Assembly: GCF_040581485.1 (NCBI RefSeq)
Contig: NC_090129.1
Location: forward strand, 15,945,501-16,009,500
DNA length: 64,000 bases
Reading direction: 5' to 3'
Origin: Linepithema humile
Lineage: Eukaryota > Arthropoda > Insecta > Hymenoptera > Formicidae
Positions 57,170-64,000 of the stretch are shown piece after piece; positions within the stretch are counted from its first letter, which is position 1; each line of letters opens with the position of its first letter. Below the pieces are notes generated by a model. It ran no database searches, was not told the DNA's origin, and worked only from the letters and a program-made list of their open reading frames with translations. A program made the position numbers and the translations under genes.

Positions 57170-58200
57170 TATTCATATATTTAATTAATGTCAATTAATT
57201 GATTTTATTTGTGTATAATAAATAATTCTAATAATAATACTGTAATTTAATTTGATTATCGCGCACAAAATTGATACTAGTTATTGGAAATTGATACTGA
57301 TCTTAAATATTGTTACAGTATTGAAAATCAATATTGATTTTTGATACTATAATAGTATTTGAAATCAGTACAGATATTGATTTTTGTACTGTTATGTTGA
57401 AAATCGGTACTGATTTAATACCGTAACAATAATGGAAATCGGTACTGTAGGAATACTGGAATTCTGTACCAAAGTAGTACTGTAATTCGAGTCTTGGCCC
57501 AATTCTATCATCCCAGTATTTCTCCAGTATCACATCAGTACTGGCATCTAGTAACGCGCCAATACTCAGTACCAGAAATCGGTACTGGGCCATTATCTCG
57601 CCGGTAGTCATTTCTCACATGTGTAACAAGTGCACAAGCAATAAGACTGTTCCTTGCATTTCTTTCCCATGTGGGAAATGACTACTGGCGAGATAATGGC
57701 CCAGTACCGATTTCTGGTGCTGAGTATTGGCGCGTTTCTAGATGCCAGTACTGATGTGATACTGGAGAAATACTGGGATGATAGAATTGGGCCAAGACTC
57801 AAATTACAGTACTACTTTGGTACAGAATTCCAGTATTGGTGCAGTACCGATTTCCATTATTGTTACGGTACCGATTTCCATTATTGTTACGGTATTAAAT
57901 CAGTACCGATTCTCAACATAACAGTACTAAAAATCAATACCAATCCCCAATACAGTAACAGTATTAAATATCTGTTCTGATTTCAAATACTATTATAGTA
58001 TCAAAAATCAATACTGATTCTCAATACTGTAACAATATTTAAGATCGGTATCAATTTCCAATAATTAGTATCAATTTTGTGTGCAATAATCAAATTAAAT
58101 TACAGTATTATTATTAGAATTATTTATTATACACATATAAAATAAATTAATTACATTATAAAATATATCAATTAATAATTAATATAAAATATTTTATTTA
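57170..58200. repeat. Long palindrome rich in GTACTG words
   Basis: The left arm (about 57170-57615) and right arm (about 57665-58130) are inverted copies with a 40-60 base loop centred near 57640. Arms contain many copies of CAGTAC/GTACTG and CGGTACTG. Open frames in it are mirror images of each other and are not genes. Confidence 0.8.
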
Positions 58201-58214
58201 TTAAATAAAATATT

Positions 58215-58360
58215 AAAACAATCTAATAAAATTAATTACCAAGACCTCAACGTCCATTGAAGCATCCAAAATATTAAAATCATCTAATATAGATATCGGT
58301 AATGTAAGTTCAATAATCTGTTTTAAAGCAGAAACTGGATTCATTTTATCTTGATAATAA
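58215..58360 (-). repeat. Inverted duplicate of the DUF4806-like exon
   Basis: The minus strand matches 56540-56700 including the intron start, so the palindrome extends in part into the flanking gene remnant. Confidence 0.65.
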
Positions 58361-58800
58361 CGATGATGATGATATAGTCTTTAGTTTCTTTAAATCTTGA
58401 TATTTTTTGGTGTAAAAGTACTTCTTTTTCAGCATTTTCTATTCAATGTTTACCACTGGATATAGCTGTAATTATGAGTTATGAAATTGATATAATTGCA
58501 ATTAAAAAATTATTTTCCATAATACAAAAAAAGAGGATTTGACAACTAGTAAAAATGATAAATAACAGAATTATCACTAACAATAACTGTTATTACTCCG
58601 TTTCTCGGCCAATTATTCAAGGTTCCCTTTTTTCGTAAAGAAATATAATTCTTTTTTACTAAGTTTATCCGTTTTGTTAATAACGCAATGGACTAAAATA
58701 TAGTTTCACTTTCTGTCACATTAAAATATACAACGGTTATACTCTTTGACACTGCCTCCTATGATGTATACTAAGTATTCGATGTTCTTCTTTTGCCAAT
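58361..58800. other. AT-rich gap without gene
   Basis: No supported coding frame or named repeat is visible. Confidence 0.4.
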
Positions 58801-58809
58801 TTTAGTGCT

Positions 58810-59290
58810 AAAAAATTTACCGGCAGTGTACCATTTCGGTACTGGCATTCAACGCTCTCTTTTTGCCAATTCCAGTACGGGCACAGTACCTTGAATTTAC
58901 CGGCAGTATACCGTTTCGGTACTGTAATTTGACATTTCTTTTACTAACTTTTGTACAGGTATAGTACAAAAAAAACCACCGGCAATGTACCATTTCGGTA
59001 CTGGCATTCAACGCTCTCCTTTTGCCAATTCCAGTACGGGCACAGTATCTTGAATTTACCGGCAGTATACCGTCTTGGTACTTGACATTTGACATTTTCT
59101 TTTACTAATTTTTGTACAGATACAGTACCGTAAATTTACCGGCAGTATACCATTTCAATACCATTATTCAATACTGATTTAGATAATGGGTTAGTACTAA
59201 ACCATTGTTATTTTAATACTGGTTTTGTACTATGCCAGTACCGAAACGTAAAACTCGTTTTTCGGTACTGGATCTGTATCTCGCCAGTAT
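58810..59290. repeat. Tandem repeat with GGTACTG words
   Basis: A unit of about 160 bases with TTTACCGGCAGTGTACC, TTTCGGTACTGGCATTCAACG and CCAGTACGGGCACAGTA occurs about two and a half times, followed by decayed material with the same words. It shares the GTACTG theme with the palindrome at 57170. Confidence 0.7.
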
Positions 59291-59321
59291 CTAATACTAG
59301 TCTGATGTATAAAATTCCCAC

Positions 59322-59765
59322 ATGTATAAATTTAAAAACTCGCTAGCGAGTTATTTTCGTAGGTTTACACCAAGTTTTTCTATCATTGCGAAACCATTAT
59401 ATGACAGATTGAAAAAAACAGCTGATTTTCAATTCGGTCCAGAAGAAAATTACGCATTCGAAACATTGAAAAACTATTTGTCGTCACGACCAGTGTTAGC
59501 AATTTTCTCACCCGAATTAGAGACAGAACTCCATTGCGACGCTAGTGCAAATGGATTTGGTGCAATACTATTGCAAAGACAACTCGATGAGAAATATCAT
59601 CCTGTTTCTTATTTCAGTCAACGCACAACACCGACGGAAGCAAGGTATCATAGTTTCGAACTCGAATGTTTAGCTGTCGTATATGCTATCAGACGATTTC
59701 ATACGTATTTGTCAGGGATTAAATTTCGGATAATTACAGATTGTGATAGTTTTAGGCTAACGCTT
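59322..59765 (+). pseudogene. pol: Ty3/gypsy Pol fragment (end of RT and RNase H)
   Basis: The frame reads YFRRFTPSFSIIAKPLYDRL, the connection after the reverse transcriptase, then the RNase H with LHCDASANGFGAILLQ, FELECLAVVYAIRRFHTYL and ITDCDSFRLTL. It stops matching at 59765. No integrase follows; the next sequence looks like a gypsy LTR. Truncated at both sides. Confidence 0.85.
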
Positions 59766-60040
59766 ATGTTACGTCCTAACCTGGAGGGAAAGGGGCGGAG
59801 TCAGGTATACGTACGGACGCAACAATAAAAGTATGAATTTGTGGTGTTTGCTCGCTGGTCGGTATGAGAGGAGGCGACCGCGCGAGCCGAACGATTTCCC
59901 TTGGCTGAGAACAGGTCAACAATCGTAAGGATCGATATTACGCTGTTAGAGGCCTCAACCAATCGTTCGTGGTTCCCTTTTTTGGTCAAGAGAATTAACT
60001 CCTTTTACCAAGGGCGGAACCTCGTGCAATTTTCAAAAGG
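59766..60040 (+). repeat. Probable gypsy LTR start
   Basis: Directly after the RNase H fragment the sequence TGTTACGTCCTAACCTGG begins a GC-richer non-coding stretch with a AATAAAAG word, like the start of an LTR. Its end is lost near the GA tract. Confidence 0.4.
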
Positions 60041-60047
60041 AGAGGTG

Positions 60048-60049
<2 letters not shown>

Positions 60050-60102
<53 letters not shown>

Positions 60103-60140
60103 AGAGAGAAAGAGAGAAAGGAGAAAAAGAAAGAAGGAGA
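60050..60140. repeat. GA-rich microsatellite
   Basis: Runs of GAGAGA with AAAG variants. Confidence 0.9.
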
Positions 60141-60190
60141 ATCCAATAGAGAAGGTAAATAAGATCTATATATATATATATATATATATA

Positions 60191-61023
60191 CAGAGTGAGG
60201 CATCTAAAACAAGCCATCTGAATAACTCTTTTATTTTTAATAATAAAAAAAAGTATTTTAGACAAGAGTTGCATGATTTCGAAGGAGTCATTATACAGGG
60301 TGATTCAAAATAACCTGATGTCCTTGCAATGCCATATTCTTGAGCAAATTCTGAGACGATTTTTCTTTTATAAAATTTTGTCCGAAGCTTAATTTTCGAG
60401 TTATAATTGAAAATAGGTAGCAACTTACGAGTTCAGTACAACGGGCAGGCAGGGACGCGCAACGTATAATGAGACTGTCAAATGTTTACTATCGTCTCAT
60501 GACGCATTGCACCGTCCCTGCCTGTCCGTTGTATCGGACTCGTAAGTAGCAAATTATTTTCAATTATAACTCGAAAACTAAGCTTCGAACAAAATTTTGT
60601 AAAAGAAAAAATCATCTCAGAATTCACTCAAGAATATGGCATTGCAAAGACATCAGGTTATTTTGAATCACCCTGTATGGTATAAATGTAGTACATAGTA
60701 CATATGTATTTTTTTTATAAGTGGAAGGCGTGTCGAAGATTTGAAGGTCAACTTTGATTTTTTAATTAATTTTTGTCATTCTACTCTTATAACTTTTTGC
60801 GCCGAATATTGCGAGGAATTAATTTATATTAAAAAAATCAGAATGTTCCATTTAAAAAATCAAAGTTGACCTTCAAATCTCCGAAATGCTTCCAGTTATA
60901 AAAAATATGCATATATTATGTAATGATCCTCTTAAAATCATGCAACTTTTGTCTGAAACACTTTTTTCTATTATTAAAAATAAAAGAGTTATTCAGGTAG
61001 TCTGTTTTGGATGCCTTACCCTG
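60191..61023. repeat. Foldback MITE with TA target duplication
   Basis: Ends CAGAGTGAGGCATCTAAAAC and, inverted, CAGGGTAAGGCATCCAAAAC, each next to TA (60189-60190, 61024-61025). Arms of about 100 bases match; a further palindrome with GGTCAACTTTGATTTTT lies near 60740-60890. The TA site suggests a Tc1/mariner-mobilised element. Confidence 0.75.
60296..60675. repeat. Second foldback MITE nested in the first
   Basis: Ends CAGGGTGATTCAAAATAACC and its inverted copy, flanked by TA on both sides. Arms of about 170 bases surround a small centre near 60480. Confidence 0.82.
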
Positions 61024-61084
61024 TAGGTATATATGTATATAAATAAAATTAGAGAAATAAATTTATATATATATATTCATTTTT

Positions 61085-61290
61085 TAAATTTTATTTAAAA
61101 AATAGATAAAAGAAAAGAAAAAGAGAGAGTAAAGGAAAAGATAAAAAAAGAGGAAAAATGGAAAAAAGACAGAAAAGAAAAAAATATAAAAAATAAAAAA
61201 AGAGAAAGAAGGAGAGACGAAAAAGATAAAAAGGAAAGAAGAAAAAGATAAAGAAGAAAGAAAGAAAGATGAATAGAGAAAGGTATGTAT
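61085..61290. repeat. Purine-rich AAAGAG tract
   Basis: Almost only A and G on the plus strand. The hydrophobic open frames on the other strand are a result of this bias. Confidence 0.7.
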
Positions 61291-61499
61291 ATAAATCAAT
61301 AAATAAATTATGCATTTATCACTTTTCCATTTCGTTTTTTTCGGTAAAATTTGTGACCCCTTAGAATGATATTCATCGTTACGTCAATAAATATTTATAG
61401 ATAATTTATATTTATAGAAAGTCGAAAAAAAGTGTGCATATAATGCAACATTTTTCAAATTCTAAGATGACCTGTTTGGCCATCTATGAATTTGTTGCG

Positions 61500-62335
61500 C
61501 CAAAAGAAAGGATGGTGTCGGGAGAAAGGAGGAGTAGAAAACATATATTCAAGAAAAGTAGAAAGACGCAGAGATCGCCGAAAAAAGGGAAAATGAGGAA
61601 AGAGAATGAGATGGGGGAGATGATAAAAGATGGAGGGAAAAAATGGAAGAGGATTTAATGGAAATGCGAGGGGTAAAAGGATGTAGGGTAAGATTTTAAA
61701 CAAATGAAACAATGAAAGAGGAAATAAACGAAGAAATCAGAGAGCAAAAGATGTTGACAGAGGAAATAGAAGAGACAAGGAGAGAATTTAAAGAATACGA
61801 GATGAAGAAGAGAGGAAGAAGATGAGGAAATGTATTAAGGTTGAAGAAGAAAGTAGAAGAATTGGAATGGAAAAGGAAAAAAGGAATAGAAAAAAGCATG
61901 GCAGAAGGGGAAGGAGGGAAAGTATGAGAATAGAAGACAAAGTAAAAGAAATTGAAAGGAAAATGGACATAAAAAACGGGAAAAGAGAGAAAGAACAATT
62001 TTATGAAAGGGATAGAAGAAGGGAAAAGAAAAGAGGCGATAGAGGAGGTGCTTAAGATTGTAGCAGCAAAGATAAATATAGAAGAGATACAAAAAATAGG
62101 AGAGGATGTAAAAAAGCGAAGGAAGACGGTATTGGTGAGACTGAGGAATGAGGAGCAATAAAAGGAAATACTGAATAAAAAGAAAAATTTAAAGGGCAGG
62201 ACAGAAAAAATTATGGAAGATTGGACATGAAAGGAAAGAGGAATGAGATAGAAACTGGAAGAGATAGCGAGGAAGAAAGAGAGGAAAAAGAGTTTGGATA
62301 AAATATGGAGAAATTAGAATATATGAGCAATGATA
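61500..62335 (+). pseudogene. LINE ORF1-like remnant
   Basis: Frame pieces read a Glu/Lys/Arg-rich coiled coil, then EAIEEVLKIVAAKINIEEIQ, KKRRKTVLVRLRNEEQ, an EDWT-KERGMR-KLEEIA block and RVWIKYGEIRI. The order matches ORF1 proteins of insect non-LTR retrotransposons, including the block before the final Trp-rich part. Several stops interrupt it. No reverse transcriptase follows. Confidence 0.6.
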
Positions 62336-62935
62336 AAAAATAAAAAAAGAATAGAATAAAATAAAAAAATATTTCCTTGGATAAAAATTAAAAAGCTGAA
62401 TTATATACTCTGAAAGAATTATTAGGATGACAGAGATTTAAAAAGAATGATAAAGAATAAGAGAGAATGAGACTGATTATAAGAGAATGATTAAGAATGA
62501 GATAGAATGAAGTAAATAATATTTTCTTGAATGAAAATAAGAAAGAGTTAAATTATATATTGTAAGAGAATTATTTGAATGACAGAAATTTAGAGAGAAT
62601 GGGAGAAAATAAAATTGATTGTGAAAGAATTATTAGAATGATAGAGATTTCGAGAAAATGAAACAGAAATAAGACAGAAGAGATTATTTGAGAGAATAAG
62701 AGAAAATTATTAGAGCAAAGAGACAAGTGATACAAGACAAGTTTCTTCCGAATATCTGCTGATGCAATGTAAAATTAAAAAATATCTTCTACTTTTATTG
62801 GTAGAGAGCTATGATGACTAAATGTTTTTCGTAGAAAAAATAAGAAGTGAGGGAAAGAGAGGTGAAAGAGAGAGAAAAGAGAGGGAAAGAAAGATAGAGA
62901 GAGAGAGAAAGAAATTAGTGAAATAGTAATAATTA
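62336..62935. other. Purine-rich tract with AGAATGA-type repeats
   Basis: Loose repetition of GAGAATGA, AAATAAGA and similar words, ending in GAGA runs near 62900. No gene is supported. Confidence 0.45.
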
Positions 62936-63035
62936 AAGTAAGAAGAGAGCAAGGCTGGTGTGGGAGCGTGTCAGGATTGGCGACATTACACTCACAATTA
63001 CACGATAAATTAAGTAGAAATGTTAAGTGTGTAAC

Positions 63036-63586
63036 GGTGCAGCCTACAAGCTGCATCGTTACGGCTACGGACCGTCCATCGTCCGTAGCCCACCAAGGGC
63101 GCATCGAGCGCCGATAAGCTTTTTGTCAAAACAGCGGCGGTCAACCGCCGAAAATCCCCCACACCCGACCGTTCCGAAATTCCGTTTTGTGGGGAACTCA
63201 CCGCCGAAACCGTCGATGCTTGCCGATTCAAAGCCGTTCGGCTGCCAGCCGGGTATAAAAGACGCCCGGCTGTACGTCTTCTCACCAGACTCCGTTCGCT
63301 GATAGACAGCGAACATCCCTCTACGAGTGTCCTCGTAGTCCCAAACCGAGTATACTCGGTTTTTGTGTACCTGTTCCAGCACACGAGTATCCTCGTGTAC
63401 CGCCGAGCGTCCTCGGTATTCTTGACTCCCGCATACGAATCTATTCGTATACCCGCCAAGCGTACTTGGCTCCTCTAGGCCACCGAACTTCGTATTGCGG
63501 GCATTTCCGCGTACCTAGCTAAGTCGCCGTTCTAAAATTCCGCCTTCGTACGAGCATCCTCGTACTCCCGCCGAGCGTAATCGGCA
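63036..63586 (+). repeat. Series of short hairpins in GC-rich segment
   Basis: At least eleven short inverted repeats follow each other, each with different arms but similar size and a four-base loop in most. Clear ones: 63063-63090, 63247-63271, 63294-63314 (GTTCGCTG/CAGCGAAC), 63321-63338 (CTACGAG/CTCGTAG), 63343-63362 (AAACCGAG/CTCGGTTT), 63381-63398 (ACACGAG/CTCGTGT), 63403-63416, 63433-63450 (ATACGAA/TTCGTAT), 63455-63470 (GCCAAG/CTTGGC), 63548-63565 (GTACGAG/CTCGTAC) and 63570-63585. A TATAAAA at 63254 precedes most of them. It could be the leader of a retroelement. Confidence 0.75.
63254..63260 (+). promoter_or_regulatory. TATA box before the hairpin series
   Basis: TATAAAA stands between the arms AGCCGGG and CCCGGCT. 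The distance to the series suits transcription starting about 30 bases on, with most hairpins in the RNA. Confidence 0.4.
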
Positions 63587-63838
63587 GCCTAAGTCCTGAT
63601 ATCGCGTTTATTCGCCGGGATTTCAAAACCGTAATCCGTCCGGCAAGCAAAACCGCGTCGACCAATCCGCGCCGCCGAATAGTCCGCATCGATCTACGAT
63701 CGAACAGACTCGCGATACTACGAACGCACTCACCGACAAGCGCTCCGTCTTGTACCAACCGTTGCGACACGATCGCCCGCGCTTGCGCTCTCGCCGACCG
63801 CACCAGGACGCCTCACGTCATACTTTATAGTTTCGCTT

Positions 63839-64000
63839 CAAATAATCATTTCATTATTGCCGATACTTCGCATTTATTTTCACGTATACTTCGCATTTAT
63901 TTTACGCCGCCTTAAATAATTATTTCACCGCCGCTCAAATAATTATTTCATTATTGCCGATACTTCGCATTTATTTTCACGTATACTTCGCATTTATTTT
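63839..64000. repeat. Tandem repeat, period 97, to the window edge
   Basis: CAAATAAT(C/T)ATTTCATTATTGCC at 63839 recurs at 63936, each followed by two copies of a TACTTCGCATTTATTTT word. The second copy is cut by the window end. Confidence 0.8.

Noticed and set aside
57303..57980. Two similar 100-residue frames on opposite strands
   Set aside because: They mirror each other because the region is a palindrome; no motif supports a gene.
61084..62158. Phe/Leu/Ser-rich membrane-like frames on the minus strand
   Set aside because: They result from the purine-rich plus strand and overlap the LINE ORF1 remnant.
63010..63803. Several 90-150 residue frames in the GC-rich end
   Set aside because: High GC lengthens open frames, they overlap in all phases, and the hairpin series explains the sequence better.

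Overview
The window is eukaryotic chromosomal DNA from an insect, probably a hymenopteran such as an ant. The host assignment is an inference from spliced genes with GT/AG introns, the mix of BEL/Pao, Ty3/gypsy, DIRS, Helitron and LINE remnants, and AT-rich intergenic DNA. Most of the window is mobile or virus-derived; ordinary host genes are few.

Layout. 1-2.0 kb: five clean exons of a host-type gene with an apparently decayed 5' exon. 2.4-4.2 kb: a broken gypsy gag with an N-terminal SAP-like segment, its LTR, and a second LTR. 4.23-17.57 kb: a dense block of AT-rich, closely packed, intronless genes on both strands that looks like an integrated piece of a large DNA virus. It holds a ribonucleotide reductase small subunit with all metal ligands, an EF-hand protein, an Rpb1 N-terminus fused in frame to the tail of a PP2C-like phosphatase, and an NlpC/P60-like (YiiX/G6-type) gene cut in two. 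The cut is made by a 5.5-kb DIRS-type tyrosine-recombinase retroelement (11613-17106), whose internal complementary region still carries the antisense copy of its own circle junction. Several viral genes are broken by a homopolymer slip, a one-base shift or a stop codon.

17.5-19.2 kb is an AT-rich array of inverted repeats. 19.2-56.1 kb is two Helitrons in direct head-to-tail contact (CTAG of one touches TC of the next, near 36533). Copy 1 carries a BEL/Pao element (23004-29918) inserted into its RepHel gene with a CATCT target duplication; copy 2 shows the empty site. Copy 2 carries extra cargo absent from copy 1: a spliced RPA70-like single-strand DNA-binding protein gene in the same orientation as RepHel, and, on the opposite strand, a truncated intron-containing copy of the ER membrane protein gene TMCO1. 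Both Helitrons are packed with families of palindromic repeats and microsatellites.

56-64 kb: a decayed DUF4806-like gene, a long palindrome rich in GTACTG words, a gypsy RNase H fragment, nested TA-flanked foldback elements, a LINE ORF1 remnant in a purine-rich tract, and a GC-rich segment with a TATA box and a striking series of short hairpins (63036-63586).

The systems most worth attention are the endogenous large-DNA-virus segment (with the Rpb1-PP2C fusion and the DIRS-split protease-like gene), the tandem Helitrons with RPA-like and TMCO1 cargo, and the hairpin array at the right edge. Gene identifications rest on reading motifs by eye; no database search was possible.
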